64,000 nucleotides of DNA from Streptomyces sp. NL15-2K (GCF_030551255.1 NZ_CP130630.1:2089501-2153500); one strand, 5' to 3'; positions 26,188 through 35,235 are shown, numbered from the stretch's first letter. The notes: generated by a model not told the origin, from the letters alone. A program made the numbers and translations.

Positions 26188-26633
26188 AGCGGCACGACTT
26201 GCTCCGCGCCGGGCTGGGGCTGCTCGCCGGAACCCAGGTGCTGCTCGGCCTGTGGATCCTGCTGCTGCCGGACACCTTCTGGAAGTGGCGCTGGGTGTCG
26301 TACCTTCCGCCGTACAACGAGCATCTGCTGCGGGACCTCGGCAGTACGAATCTCGCGCTCGCCGTGGTCCTGTGCGCGGCGGTCACGACGATGGAGCGGC
26401 GACTGGTGCTCACGGCACTGGTGGCGTACGTGACGGCGTCAGTGCCTCATCTGGTGTTCCACGCCCGGCACTTGGAGCCGTTGTCGGCCGCGAGCGGCGC
26501 GGGACTGATGGCGCTGCTGGGGACCGGCGCGGTGCTGCCTGCGGCGTTGCTGTGGCTGGCGGCCGATCCGTCGGCGTTCCGCCGACCGGCGCCGGTGGCC
26601 TATCGCCCCAAAGGCGCGAACAAGTCGTCCTGA
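26184..26633 (+). CDS. Conserved membrane protein
   Basis: A 149-residue membrane protein with about four hydrophobic segments: GLGLLAGTQVLLGLWILLLP, LALAVVLCAAVTTM, LVLTALVAYVTASVPHLVFH and GLMALLGTGAVLPAALLWLA. No catalytic motif is seen; the FWKWRWVSYLPPYNEHLLRD loop between helices one and two is probably external. The GTG start overlaps the oxidoreductase stop by four bases, so it belongs to the ECF41 target operon. The last 34 bp overlap the convergent ROK gene. Function unknown. Confidence 0.8.
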   Translation: MKRHDLLRAGLGLLAGTQVLLGLWILLLPDTFWKWRWVSYLPPYNEHLLRDLGSTNLALAVVLCAAVTTMERRLVLTALVAYVTASVPHLVFHARHLEPLSAASGAGLMALLGTGAVLPAALLWLAADPSAFRRPAPVAYRPKGANKSS

Positions 26634-27799
26634 GCCCGGTCGCGCGCCGTGAGCAGCGCCCCGCGCAGCACCGCTTCCCCGCCCAGTGCGCTGGGCCGCA
26701 CCTGAGTGGGCAGGGGTGACAGCCGGTTGAGACGGCTCTGGACGCGGGCGGCCAGGGTGTCGCCGCCCGCGCGGCCGATCTCGCCGGCCAGCACGACGCA
26801 GCCGGGGTCCAGTACGGAGATGACGGCGGCGGCCCCCAGGGCGACGCGGTCGGCGAGGGCGTCGAGGAAGCGGTCGGCGGACGCGTCCGTGCCGGCCCGG
26901 CCGGCCGCCGCGCGGACGAGTGCCGACGCGCGGGGTTCGGGTTCGTGCGCGGTGGCCGGTGCCGTCATGCCGTACTCCGCCGCGAGGCCGGCGAGCGCAC
27001 CCGCGCCGGCGAGCGAGTGGAAACCGCCGTCGCAGTCGGTGGCGGACGGCAGCCCCGTGGTCCCCGGTACCGGCAGGAAGCCGATCTCGCCCGCGCCGCC
27101 CGAGGCGCCCCGGCGCAGCGTCCCGTCGAGGACCACCGCGGCGCCGATGCCCATGCCGAACCACAGCAGCACGAACGTGTCCCGGTCCCGGGCGGCGCCT
27201 TCGCGCTGTTCGGCGAGGGCGGCGAGGTTGGTCTCGTTCTCGACGCTGACGCGGGCGTCCGGGAAGCGTTCCTGCAACGCGGCCACCAGGCGCCGGTGCC
27301 ACTCGGGCAGGCCGGAGGAGTCGCGGAGTTCGCCGCTCGCCGGGTCGATCAGGCCGGGCGCGCCGATACCGACGGTGTGCAGCCGGTCGGCCCCCGCCTC
27401 CTTCGCCACGCGCTCGACCAGGGTGACCGCCTGCTCCACCGCGGGCCCCGTACCGGTGTCGTCGCCGATCGGCACGGACGCCTCGGCGAGCGCCTGTCCG
27501 AGCAGGTCGGAGACGACGACGGAGACGCCTTCCGTGCGGACGTCCAGCGCCGCCAGATGGGCCCGGTCGGCGACTATGCCGTAGAGCTTCGCGTTCGGCC
27601 CCCGGCGCTGCTCCCCCGACTCCCCGACCACCGCGATCAGCCCGGCAGCGGTGAGGCGCTCGACGAGGTCGGCGACGGTCGGCCGGGACAGACCGGTCAG
27701 CTGCTTCAACCGCCCTGCCGTCAACGGGCCCTCCTGCTGGAGCAGACGCAGGGCGAGCCGGTCGTTGATGGCCCGGGCGGTGCTCGGGGATGCGGGCAT
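26600..27799 (-). CDS. ROK family transcriptional regulator
   Basis: A 399-residue ROK repressor. The N-terminal winged helix reads LTAGRLKQLTGLSRPTVADL VERLTAAGLI in the MarR-like form. The ROK kinase-like domain follows: LAALDVRTEGVSVVVSDL, VGIGAPGLIDPASGEL, the ENETNLAALAEQ motif, WFGMGIGAAVVLDG and GASGGAGEIGFLPV. The zinc-binding Cys motif of sugar kinases (CxCGxxGC) is replaced by SATDCDGGFHSLAG, so the site is incomplete. It probably senses a sugar or derivative and controls the divergent MFS gene through the inverted repeat at 27860-27882. Confidence 0.92.
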   Translation of the reverse strand: MPASPSTARAINDRLALRLLQQEGPLTAGRLKQLTGLSRPTVADLVERLTAAGLIAVVGESGEQRRGPNAKLYGIVADRAHLAALDVRTEGVSVVVSDLLGQALAEASVPIGDDTGTGPAVEQAVTLVERVAKEAGADRLHTVGIGAPGLIDPASGELRDSSGLPEWHRRLVAALQERFPDARVSVENETNLAALAEQREGAARDRDTFVLLWFGMGIGAAVVLDGTLRRGASGGAGEIGFLPVPGTTGLPSATDCDGGFHSLAGAGALAGLAAEYGMTAPATAHEPEPRASALVRAAAGRAGTDASADRFLDALADRVALGAAAVISVLDPGCVVLAGEIGRAGGDTLAARVQSRLNRLSPLPTQVRPSALGGEAVLRGALLTARDRAQDDLFAPLGR

Positions 27800-27859
27800 G
27801 CCGGGATCCTCCCAGAAGGGCGGGCCGCCGGGACGTCGTACGGCCGGTTGATCCCTTAC

Positions 27860-27882
27860 CTATCAGGAAGGGACCCTGATAG
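27860..27882. promoter_or_regulatory. Operator-like inverted repeat between ROK and MFS genes
   Basis: CTATCAGG (27860-27867), 7-bp spacer, CCTGATAG (27875-27882): perfect 8-bp arms. It is AT-richer than its surroundings and lies in the 130-bp divergent intergenic region, 61 bp before the ROK start and 48 bp before the MFS start. It is the best candidate for the ROK binding site and overlaps the likely MFS promoter. Confidence 0.75.
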
Positions 27883-27929
27883 TTTACGGCGGCGATGCGA
27901 GCGGGTCCGCGAACGGGGAGGTCGGGAGA

Positions 27930-29141
27930 ATGGGCGAAGTGCACTACGCGCAGCGTGAGGTGAGGCGGGCCCGGTACGCCTTGGCCGCCGTGTTCGCCGT
28001 GCACGGCGCCGTGACCGGCTCGTTCGCGACGCGGGTGCCGTGGATCCAGGACCACGCGTCGGTGAGTGCGGGGCAGCTGGGGCTCGCTCTGGCCTTCCCC
28101 GCGCTCGGCGCGTCCGTGGCGATGCCGCTCGCGGGCAGCATCAGCCACCGCTTCGGCGCCCGGAACGCCTTGCGGGGCCTGATCGCCCTGTGGACGCTGG
28201 CGCTGGTCCTGCCGTCCCTGGCCCCCAACCTGCTGACTCTCTGCCTGGCCCTGTTCGTCTACGGCGCGACGGCCGGCATGGCGGACGTGGCGATGAACGC
28301 GCTCGGCGTCGAGATCGAGAACCGCCTCGGCCGGTCGATCATGTCCAGCCTGCACGGCCTGTGGAGCGCCGGCGCGCTGGTCGGCTCGGCGGCGGGCACG
28401 CTCGCCGCGCACCTGGGATCGGATGCCCGGCTGCACCACGCCCTCGCGGCCGTCACTCTCACACTCCTCGGCGTGCTGGCCTGTCGCTGGGTGCTCGACC
28501 TGCAGCCCGCCGAGGACGAGGAACCGCCGCCCCGGTTCGCGCTGCCGCCCAAGTCGGCGCTGCTCATCGGTGCCGTCGGGTTCTGCGCGGTGTTCGCCGA
28601 GGGCGCGAGCCTGGACTGGTCCGCGGTCTATCTGCGCGACCAGCTGGACAGCTCGGCGGGGCTCGCGGCGGCCTGCACGACCGGCTTCACGCTCACGATG
28701 GCGATCGCCCGGATCGCCGGCGACAAGGTGGTGGACCGGTTCGGCTCGGTGCGCACGGTCCGCGTGAGCGGTGTGCTGGCCGCGCTCGGCGGCCTGCTCA
28801 TCGTCGTCGCGGACCATCCGGCGGTGGCGATGGCCGGGTTCGCGCTGATGGGCCTGGGCATCGCCGTCGTCGTCCCGCTGTGCTTCGCCGCGGCGGGCCG
28901 CAGCGGTCCGAACGCCAGCCTGGCCATCGCCGGCGTCGCGACCATCACGTACACCTCGGGTCTGATCGCGCCCAGCGCGATCGGCGGTCTGGCCCAGGCG
29001 ACCAGCCTGATGGTGTCGTTCGGCCTGGTGACGGTACTGGCGTGCGGGCTCGTGGCCTTCGCGGGCGTCCTGCGCGCGGGCGACCGCGACCGGCCGAAGG
29101 TCGGGTCGCGGGCAGCGGCGGTTCCGGATCCGCGGCCCTGA
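27930..29141 (+). CDS. MFS transporter
   Basis: A 403-residue permease with about twelve membrane segments. Motifs: FAVHGAVTGSFATRVPWIQD, LALAFPALGASVAMPLAGSI followed by SHRFGARNALRG (loop 2-3 signature), and GATAGMADVAMNALGVEIEN. This resembles the FucP/YbjJ-like branch that includes putative sugar or drug permeases. Divergent pairing with a ROK regulator suggests a sugar-linked substrate that also acts as the regulator's effector; that is inference. ATG 27930 follows GGGAG. Confidence 0.88.
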   Translation: MGEVHYAQREVRRARYALAAVFAVHGAVTGSFATRVPWIQDHASVSAGQLGLALAFPALGASVAMPLAGSISHRFGARNALRGLIALWTLALVLPSLAPNLLTLCLALFVYGATAGMADVAMNALGVEIENRLGRSIMSSLHGLWSAGALVGSAAGTLAAHLGSDARLHHALAAVTLTLLGVLACRWVLDLQPAEDEEPPPRFALPPKSALLIGAVGFCAVFAEGASLDWSAVYLRDQLDSSAGLAAACTTGFTLTMAIARIAGDKVVDRFGSVRTVRVSGVLAALGGLLIVVADHPAVAMAGFALMGLGIAVVVPLCFAAAGRSGPNASLAIAGVATITYTSGLIAPSAIGGLAQATSLMVSFGLVTVLACGLVAFAGVLRAGDRDRPKVGSRAAAVPDPRP

Positions 29142-29198
29142 GCTCCGGCCCGTACGACGTTGGCGCGGCGTCTCGGCATCGAGCCGACGGCGAGGCTC

Positions 29199-30410
29199 TC
29201 AGCGCGCCAGGTCGTAGGCGTACGACGGCGAGAAGGTGCCCGGTGTGCCCTTGCAGCCGTCCGACTCCCCCGGCAGTTTGACCCACAGGTAGGCGTCGAT
29301 CCGCGCCTCCCCGGTGTTCAGCGTGGGCGCCCGGCCGATCTTCCGGCCGGCCGGATCGCACCACTGGCCGTCGGCCGGGGCGCCGTTGCCGTTGCGGCTG
29401 GTGTCGACGACGGCGCCCAGGCTCGCCGGACCGTCCAGGGCGTCGAGCACCTGTCGGTCGTAGGCGATCTCGTCGGACGTGCGGTGGAAGTTGGAGACAT
29501 TGCTGAAGATGCCGTCGGAGGAGACGGCCGAGGCGGCGCCGGCCTGTTTCAGCCACCCAGCCTGCTTCGCGGGCGCGTTCCAGCCGGAGTGGCCGGCGTC
29601 GTAGTAGACCCGCGCCTTGGGGTTGGCGTCCTTGAGGACACGGCCCGCGCGGGCCAGCGAGGCGAAGCGGCGGGTCCGTTCGCCCGTGGAGAGGCACTCG
29701 GCCTGGGCGACCGAGTCGGGTTCCAGGATGACGATGACGTCCCCGGAGCCCAGCCCTTCGGCGAATGCGTCGATCCAGTCGTCGTAGGCGGAGAGATCGG
29801 GCGCTCCGCCCTCGGAGTGCCCGCCGCAGTCGCGGCCCGGGATCGCGTACGGCACGACCACCGGCACCCGGCCCTGCGCCACGCCGCCCGCGGTGACGGC
29901 GCGGACCCGTGCGGTGATGGTCGACGGCGTGAAGTCGGCGAACCAGACGGCCGCCGGGTGGTCTGCGATACGGGACTCGATGACCGTGTGACGCGGGTCG
30001 TCGGTGTGGGCGCGCACCCAGTCGAGGACCTGGGACTCGGGGTGGCGGTAGAGGCGGGTGGAGGCGGCGGCGGTCCGCGGCCTCCCCTCCGTCTCCGTCG
30101 CCTTCTTCGTCGGTGCCGGCGTAGGGCTGATGTCCTTCTCCTTCGGGGACTTCTTCGCAGACGGGGATGCCGACGCACTGGCCGAGGGCGAACCTGAAGA
30201 GACGGCGGGCATCGGCGCCGGGCGCGGCGAGTCGGTCACCTGGGGCCTGGCCTGGTCGGAGCCGCGCCGGTCGTCGAGCGCGGACAGCATCCCGGCCGCC
30301 GTGCCGACCGCGACGACGACGGAGGCCGCCGCGACCATGGCGCCACGCCGGGCGGCCCGCCTGCGCTCGGCCCGACGGGCGGCAAGGCGCTGGGCACGTA
30401 TGCCTGACAC
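29199..30410 (-). CDS. Secreted or anchored GH6 glucanase
   Basis: A 403-residue glycoside hydrolase family 6 protein. A basic start (RAERRRAARRG) and one hydrophobic segment (AMVAAASVVVAVGTAAGML) form a signal anchor, then a Ser/Pro/Lys-rich linker to about residue 115. Catalytic-domain motifs: VVVPYAIPGRDCGGHSEGGA, VIVILEPDSV (acid Asp region), VYYDAGHSGW, GIFSNVSNFH, VVDTSRNGNGAP, WCDPAGRKIG and IDAYLWVKLPGESDGC. The conserved Asp of GRDCG and of LEPDS are present, so it should cleave beta-1,4-glucan. No cellulose-binding domain. GTG 30410 lies after a GGGGGAGGGGGA ribosome site; GTG 30431 is possible. Confidence 0.92.
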   Translation of the reverse strand: MSGIRAQRLAARRAERRRAARRGAMVAAASVVVAVGTAAGMLSALDDRRGSDQARPQVTDSPRPAPMPAVSSGSPSASASASPSAKKSPKEKDISPTPAPTKKATETEGRPRTAAASTRLYRHPESQVLDWVRAHTDDPRHTVIESRIADHPAAVWFADFTPSTITARVRAVTAGGVAQGRVPVVVPYAIPGRDCGGHSEGGAPDLSAYDDWIDAFAEGLGSGDVIVILEPDSVAQAECLSTGERTRRFASLARAGRVLKDANPKARVYYDAGHSGWNAPAKQAGWLKQAGAASAVSSDGIFSNVSNFHRTSDEIAYDRQVLDALDGPASLGAVVDTSRNGNGAPADGQWCDPAGRKIGRAPTLNTGEARIDAYLWVKLPGESDGCKGTPGTFSPSYAYDLAR

Positions 30411-30510
30411 CTCTCGCTCCCCCTCCCCCACGACGGGTGCGTTCCCCCGTTCTGGGGAAGCGTCGGGCCCGCCGGTACCCGGGCCAGCCTAAAGCTGCGA
30501 CTCTGCCCCC

Positions 30511-31197
30511 ATGGTGCAATGCGAACAATTCACCACTCCCGTCGACGCGGTCATCTCCCGTATGCGCGCGCTCGACTCGGCCCTCCCCGCCCGGGACGGC
30601 CTCGCCGTCTTCAACCGCGTCTACCTCGCGGTCACCGAGGCGGTGGACCGGCGCATCGACAGCGGGCGGTTCCCGGACGCGCGGGCCGCGATCACGCTGG
30701 ACGTGCGGTTCGCGGAACGCTATCTGGCCGCCATCGACGCGGTGGCCGCCGAGCGGCGACCGCCGGCCTGCTGGCGGCCCCTGTTCCAGTTCCGCCACCA
30801 TCCCGGCGTACGACCGCTGCAGTTCGCGCTCGCGGGCATCAATGCGCACATCGGGCACGACCTCGCGCTCGCCGTCGTGGACACCTGTCGTACGCTCGGC
30901 TGCGAACCCGCCGACGTGGAGGACGAGTTCGACCGCGTGGGCGACCTCCTCGTCTCGCTGGAGGAGCGCATCCGCGAAGATCTGATGCCGGGTCCCGACG
31001 TCCTCCAGATCGCCGACCCGCTCACCCACCTGCTCGGCGCGTGGAGCCTGGAGCGGGCCCGGGACGCCACCTGGACGGCGGCACGGGCCCTGTGGGCGCT
31101 GCGCCGGCTGCCCGATGTCGCCGAGGAGTTCACCGACCGTCTGGACGCGGCGGTCGGCCTCGCCGGCCGCATGCTGCTCACGCCGCTGCCGGACTGA
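30511..31197 (+). CDS. DUF5995 family protein
   Basis: A 228-residue, mostly helical soluble protein. Recognisable segments: FNRVYLAVTEAVDRRIDSGR, DVRFAERYLAAIDA, CWRPLFQFRHHPGVRPLQFA, GINAHIGHDLALAVVDTC. The conserved RPLQFALAGINAHIGHDL block with its His residues is characteristic of DUF5995, which is frequent in actinobacteria and functionally uncharacterised. It is divergent from the GH6 gene, with about 100 bp between the starts. Confidence 0.85.
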   Translation: MVQCEQFTTPVDAVISRMRALDSALPARDGLAVFNRVYLAVTEAVDRRIDSGRFPDARAAITLDVRFAERYLAAIDAVAAERRPPACWRPLFQFRHHPGVRPLQFALAGINAHIGHDLALAVVDTCRTLGCEPADVEDEFDRVGDLLVSLEERIREDLMPGPDVLQIADPLTHLLGAWSLERARDATWTAARALWALRRLPDVAEEFTDRLDAAVGLAGRMLLTPLPD

Positions 31198-31220
31198 TCC
31201 GGCAGCGTGTCCCTTCCGGC

Positions 31221-32921
31221 TCAGTCCTCCGGCAGCTCGACCGGCGCGATCTCGTCGTACACGTCGCCCGGGCCGGGGTTCGTCGGGTCTGTCGTGCCGC
31301 CGAAGTGGTGCATGACACCCCAGACCGCGTTCAGTGCGGTCTGTACGGCGCCCTCGGCCCAGCCGGCCGTCCAGGAGATGTCGTCGCCGGCCAGGAAGAC
31401 GCCCCGCTTGTCCTCGGGCAGCCGGTCCTGCATGAAGTGGGTGAACAGACGCCGCTGGTAGCGGTAGTGGCCGGGCAGGTTGGCCTTGAACGCGCCCATG
31501 AAGTAGGGCTCGTTCTCCCAGGAGACCGTCACCGGGTTGCCGATGATGTGCTTCCTGACGTCGACCTTCGGATAGATCTCGCCGAGCGACTTCAGCATGA
31601 CCTCCATCCGCTCGTTCGCGGACAGCGGCAGCCACTTCAGGCTGTCGTCGCACCAGGTGTAGGAGAGGCAGATGACGGCGGGCTTGTCGGGGCCGTCGTC
31701 GAGCAGGTAAGTACCGCGCGTCATACGGTCGGTGAGGGTCATCGACATGACGTCCCGGCCGGTGAGCTCGTCCTTGTCCAGCCAGAACGGCCGGTCGACG
31801 GGGACGAAGAGCTTGGAGCTCTCCATGTAGTGGGTCCGCTCGATCGCCGTCCAGTGGTCGATCGGGAAGAGCGAGTCGTCGCAGGCGATCTTGGAGAGCA
31901 GCATCCAGGACTGGGCGGTGAAGATCACCGCCTGGTAGGTGCGGATGTCGCCGTTCGCGTCGGTCACCGTGATCCGGTTGCCGGCGGTGCGGTGCAGCCG
32001 GGTCACGGCGGGGCGGGGCTCGCCGTTGTCGTGCAGGGACTTCAGGGACGTGCCGTAGGCCCAGTGCACGATCTTCTCCGGCTCCCGCTCCCACAGGCGC
32101 AGCGGCAGTTGCTGGGAGCCGCCGACGATGCCGCGGTGGTGGTCGTCGGCCTCGGTGTAGACGACGCGCAGGATCTCCAGGATGGAGTTGGGGAAGTCGG
32201 TGTCCCAGCCGCCGGTGCCGAAGCCGACCTGGCCGAAGATCTCGCGGTGCCGGAAGGACTTGAAGGCATCGGAGTCGCAGAGGAAGCCGTAGAAGGTCTG
32301 GTTGTCGAGCTTCTCGACGAGCCTCCCCCAGATCTCGCGGATGCGCGGCACGTCCCGCTCGCGCACGGCCCGGTTCATGTCGGAGAAGTCGGCGCCCTCT
32401 TCGAGGCAGCGGTTCCAGGCGTTCGCCACGTCCCGGTAGACCTGTGGCAGGTCGTCGATCGTCTCGGCGTAGTGGGACTCGCCCTTGAGATCGACGACGG
32501 TGGAAGGGGTCGCTTCCGCAAGGGGGTTGGGAAAGGGCCGGGTCTCGAGCCCCACGAGGTCGATGTAGTGCTGAAGCGCCGTGGAGGACGGTGGGAAGCG
32601 CATCGCGCCCATCTCGGCGGTGAGGCCCTCGGTGTCGGGGCCGTCGAAACCGACGGTGCGCAGTCGTCCGCCGATCCGGTCGGCCTCGTACACGACCGGC
32701 TTGAGGCCCATCTTCATCAGCTCGTACGCGGCCACGATGCCGGACAGACCGCCACCGATGACCGCGACCTCCGTGCCGTGCCCGGCCGCGGGTATCTGCC
32801 CGAGGCCGGCCGGGTGGGCGAGGAAGTCGTCGTACGCGTAGGGGAAGTCCGGGCCGAACATGGTGATCGGCGGCTGCTGCTCGTCTGCGTGCTCGACGGC
32901 GTTGGGCACGGTGGACGTCAT
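31221..32921 (-). CDS. FAD-dependent amino-acid oxidase/2-monooxygenase (DavB-like)
   Basis: A 566-residue flavin amine oxidase. The FAD-binding motif is VAVIGGGLSGIVAAYELMKM, then VVYEADRIGGRLRT and AEMGAMRFPPSSTALQHYID; the C-terminal FAD site is GVFLAGDDISWTAGWAEGAV. Length and the MGAMRFP motif match the amino-acid monooxygenase group (tryptophan, lysine, phenylalanine and arginine 2-monooxygenases), which convert an amino acid to the one-carbon-shorter amide. The adjacent nitrilase-family amidase (52 bp upstream on the same strand) could hydrolyse that amide, as in DavB/DavA lysine degradation or the Streptomyces arginine route. Exact substrate unknown. AAGGAG precedes ATG 32921. Confidence 0.9.
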   Translation of the reverse strand: MTSTVPNAVEHADEQQPPITMFGPDFPYAYDDFLAHPAGLGQIPAAGHGTEVAVIGGGLSGIVAAYELMKMGLKPVVYEADRIGGRLRTVGFDGPDTEGLTAEMGAMRFPPSSTALQHYIDLVGLETRPFPNPLAEATPSTVVDLKGESHYAETIDDLPQVYRDVANAWNRCLEEGADFSDMNRAVRERDVPRIREIWGRLVEKLDNQTFYGFLCDSDAFKSFRHREIFGQVGFGTGGWDTDFPNSILEILRVVYTEADDHHRGIVGGSQQLPLRLWEREPEKIVHWAYGTSLKSLHDNGEPRPAVTRLHRTAGNRITVTDANGDIRTYQAVIFTAQSWMLLSKIACDDSLFPIDHWTAIERTHYMESSKLFVPVDRPFWLDKDELTGRDVMSMTLTDRMTRGTYLLDDGPDKPAVICLSYTWCDDSLKWLPLSANERMEVMLKSLGEIYPKVDVRKHIIGNPVTVSWENEPYFMGAFKANLPGHYRYQRRLFTHFMQDRLPEDKRGVFLAGDDISWTAGWAEGAVQTALNAVWGVMHHFGGTTDPTNPGPGDVYDEIAPVELPED

Positions 32922-32973
32922 GGGGTACGGACTCCTTGCGCAAAGGTACGGCGGGGGTCGGATCTCGGGATCG

Positions 32974-33762
32974 TCAGACGAGGGACCGGTAGAGGCCGGG
33001 ACGCCGGTCCTCCAGGTACGGGTTCGCCTCGCGGGAGGCGGCCAGGAACGCGGGGTCGACATCCGCGAGGAGCAGCTCGTCGCCGCGGCCTGCCCGGGTG
33101 CGGGCGACTCCGTCGGGCCCGGCGAGGGTGGAGAGCCCGACGAAGTCGAACTCCCCCTCCCGGCCGATCCGATTGACGTACGCGATGTACATCTGGTTCT
33201 CGAAGGCGCGCACCGGCACGACGGACTCGGCGACGAACTGGAACGGGTGCATCTGCGCGGTCGGCACCAGGAGGAGGTCGGTGCCGGCCAGGGCGTGGGC
33301 GCGGACGTTCTCCGGGAACTCGACGTCGTAGCAGATCATCAGGCCGACCCGGAGACCGTTCAACTCGGCCTGTACGACGGCCTGTCCGCCCGGCGTGTAG
33401 TGCTCGCGCTCGAAGCAGCCGAAGAGGTGGGTCTTGCGGTAGTTGGCGAGGCGGGTGCCGTCGGCGGAGATCAGCTGGGCGGAGTTGAAGACCTGGCCGG
33501 CGGCCCGCTCCGGGTAGCCGTAGGCGATCGCGAGGCCGTGCCGGGTGGCCGTCTCGGCGATCGCGTCCGCGGCCTCGCCGTCGGCGGGCTCGGCGAGGCG
33601 GCCGATGTCGCCGCCGATCGCGTACCCGGTGAGGAACATCTCCGGCGCCACCAGGAGCCCGGCGCCCGCAGCGGCGGCCCGGCCCGCGGCCTCGTCGAGG
33701 ACCTTGAGGTTCTCGACGGTCGAGCCGGGGAGGCCGGAGCTCTGGAGCAGGGCGGTGCGCAT
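32974..33762 (-). CDS. Carbon-nitrogen hydrolase (nitrilase superfamily amidase, DavA-like)
   Basis: A 262-residue nitrilase-fold enzyme. The triad is visible: Glu in LLVAPEMFLTGYAIGG, Lys in NYRKTHLFGCFEREHY, Cys in GLMICYDVEFPENVRA. Later motifs LLLVPTAQMHPFQFV and RAFENQMYIAYVNRIG fit aliphatic amidases. Length equals that of DavA (5-aminovaleramidase). It precedes the flavin monooxygenase on the same strand with 52 bp between, so the two likely form an operon: amino acid to amide, then amide to acid plus ammonia. Three GTTGCG boxes lie 97-155 bp upstream. Confidence 0.9.
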   Translation of the reverse strand: MRTALLQSSGLPGSTVENLKVLDEAAGRAAAAGAGLLVAPEMFLTGYAIGGDIGRLAEPADGEAADAIAETATRHGLAIAYGYPERAAGQVFNSAQLISADGTRLANYRKTHLFGCFEREHYTPGGQAVVQAELNGLRVGLMICYDVEFPENVRAHALAGTDLLLVPTAQMHPFQFVAESVVPVRAFENQMYIAYVNRIGREGEFDFVGLSTLAGPDGVARTRAGRGDELLLADVDPAFLAASREANPYLEDRRPGLYRSLV

Positions 33763-33858
33763 GCGTGTTCCTCACCGGGCGGAAGCGTGGGCGGAAGAGT
33801 GGCTGGAGGGGCCACATAGACGGTACGGGCGGCGGGCTCGGGCGGACAAGAAGGAGCC

Positions 33859-33917
33859 GTTGCGCGCCGGTGCACTGATCGTTGCGTGCGCTTCGGGCCG
33901 GGCGGCGATTCGTTGCG
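33859..33917. promoter_or_regulatory. GTTGCG box array upstream of the amidase
   Basis: GTTGCG occurs at 33859-33864, 33881-33886 and 33912-33917 (steps of 22 and 31 bp, near whole helix turns). The array covers the upstream region of the amidase-monooxygenase pair. A matching array precedes the permease at 37340-37439. A regulator of the Lrp family, encoded between them, is the likely ligand. Confidence 0.6.
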
Positions 33918-33950
33918 CAGACGCCCCTCCGCAGGCGGGCGCCGGCCGCG

Positions 33951-35048
33951 TCAGAGCTGCGCCTTCGCGGCCCGAGCACCGCCCACCAGTACCAACGCCG
34001 TCACCAGGTACGGCATCGCGAACAGCGCGAAGAGCGTGCCGTGGGACGCCGTCGTGCCGAGGATCCCGTAGGCGCCGTACACGGCGATCGTGCCCAGGTC
34101 GGTGCCCAGGCCCGCGACGGAGGTCAGGGTGGCCCGGCGGGTGTCGTCGATGCGGTGCTGGAGCCGGACGTCCGCGAGCACGTCCGCCAGTTGGAAGGCG
34201 CCGAAGGCGAGGGCCACCAGACCGACGCCGGCCGGTGTTCGCGCCACGGCGCCCGCGGCCAGGGCGAGCGCGCCGCCGGTGAGCAGGACGGCGAGTCCGA
34301 CCGTGCCGAGGCGTTCGGCCGCTCCGGCCAGCAGGCTGCCGGACGTGGCTCCCGCCCAGATCAGCAGGATCAGATAGGGAACCGTCTGCTCCGCCACGCC
34401 GAGGTCGCGGACCAGCAGGGGCGTGTATTCGTCGAGGGCGCCCCACACCGCGCCGACGGCCGGGACGAGCAGGAGGGCGCCGCGTACGGACCGGTCCGCG
34501 CGGGCTTCGGCGAGGCCGGTCCGTAGGGTCGCGGCCCAGCCGTCGTCCCCGGACACCTGGGGCACCCGGTGTTCCGGGAACCGGGTCGCGATCGCCGCGG
34601 CCAGCAGGCAGGCCAGCACGCTCGCCGCCCCAACAGCCCGGTAGCCGCCCAGAGCGAAGACCGGGCCGGCGAGTCCCACCGACGCCATCGTGGCCACCGA
34701 CCGCGCCGCCCGGGTGCGGCCCATGACACGCGCGTACCGGTCGGCGGCGCCGAGGTGGTCCAGTTCGTCGTAGACCAGCGCCTCCAGCGCGCCGGAGGCG
34801 AGGGCTCCGCCCGTTCCCCACAGGACGAAGCCGACCGCGAAGGCCCAGTACGACGGGACGATCACCCACAGGGCGAAGCCGGCCGCGGTGAGCAGCGGCC
34901 CGATCCACAGCAGCAGCCGCCGGGAGACGGCGTCGGCCCAGGCGCCGGAGGGGACCTCCAGCAGCACGCCGGTGATCGACCACAGGGCGAAGAGGGAGGA
35001 GATCTGTCCGACGGACAGACCGGTGTCGCTGAACAGCAGCGCGTACAC
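33951..35048 (-). CDS. MFS transporter with unclear N-terminus
   Basis: From the first standard start (GTG 35048) 365 residues are coded: SSLFALWSITGVLLEVPSGA, WADAVSRRLLLWIGPLL (loop 2-3 MFS motif), GALASGALEALVYDELDHLG, and further helices to the C-terminus. The frame clearly continues upstream to about 35114 with LRWLTATLYGYAFLDDFVLL YPVYALLF, which is a normal first membrane helix. There is no ATG, GTG or TTG there: an in-frame ATG at 35153 is followed after five codons by TGA (35138). So either a CTG near 35114 is used, or the N-terminus has been damaged. Substrate unknown; it may serve the amino-acid cluster around it. Confidence 0.78.
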   Translation of the reverse strand: MYALLFSDTGLSVGQISSLFALWSITGVLLEVPSGAWADAVSRRLLLWIGPLLTAAGFALWVIVPSYWAFAVGFVLWGTGGALASGALEALVYDELDHLGAADRYARVMGRTRAARSVATMASVGLAGPVFALGGYRAVGAASVLACLLAAAIATRFPEHRVPQVSGDDGWAATLRTGLAEARADRSVRGALLLVPAVGAVWGALDEYTPLLVRDLGVAEQTVPYLILLIWAGATSGSLLAGAAERLGTVGLAVLLTGGALALAAGAVARTPAGVGLVALAFGAFQLADVLADVRLQHRIDDTRRATLTSVAGLGTDLGTIAVYGAYGILGTTASHGTLFALFAMPYLVTALVLVGGARAAKAQL

Positions 35049-35235
35049 GGGGTAGAGCAGGACGAAGTCGTCGAGGAACGCGTAGCCGTACAGCGTGGCC
35101 GTCAGCCACCGCAGGCCGGTGTCACGGGTGGTGGGTCAATGTCGACGGGTCATGGCACCGATGTTAGGACGCGTCCGGCACATCCGGCCACCGCGTTACG
35201 CGGACGACCGCCGCTGCGGAGGGGCGGCCGCCGCT

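Noticed and set aside
29199..31197. A cellulose-utilisation cluster
   Set aside because: One GH6 gene next to an MFS gene and a DUF5995 gene; no CebR-type box (TGGGAGCGCTCCCA) or sugar ABC transporter is seen.
32321..32335. CCTCCCCCAGATCTCGC as another copy of the palindromic element
   Set aside because: It is normal coding sequence of the flavin enzyme (REIWGRL) and lacks the second arm.
33772..35109. 445-codon alternative frame over the MFS gene
   Set aside because: Arg/Gly/Pro-rich without membrane helices, while the overlapping frame codes clear helices.
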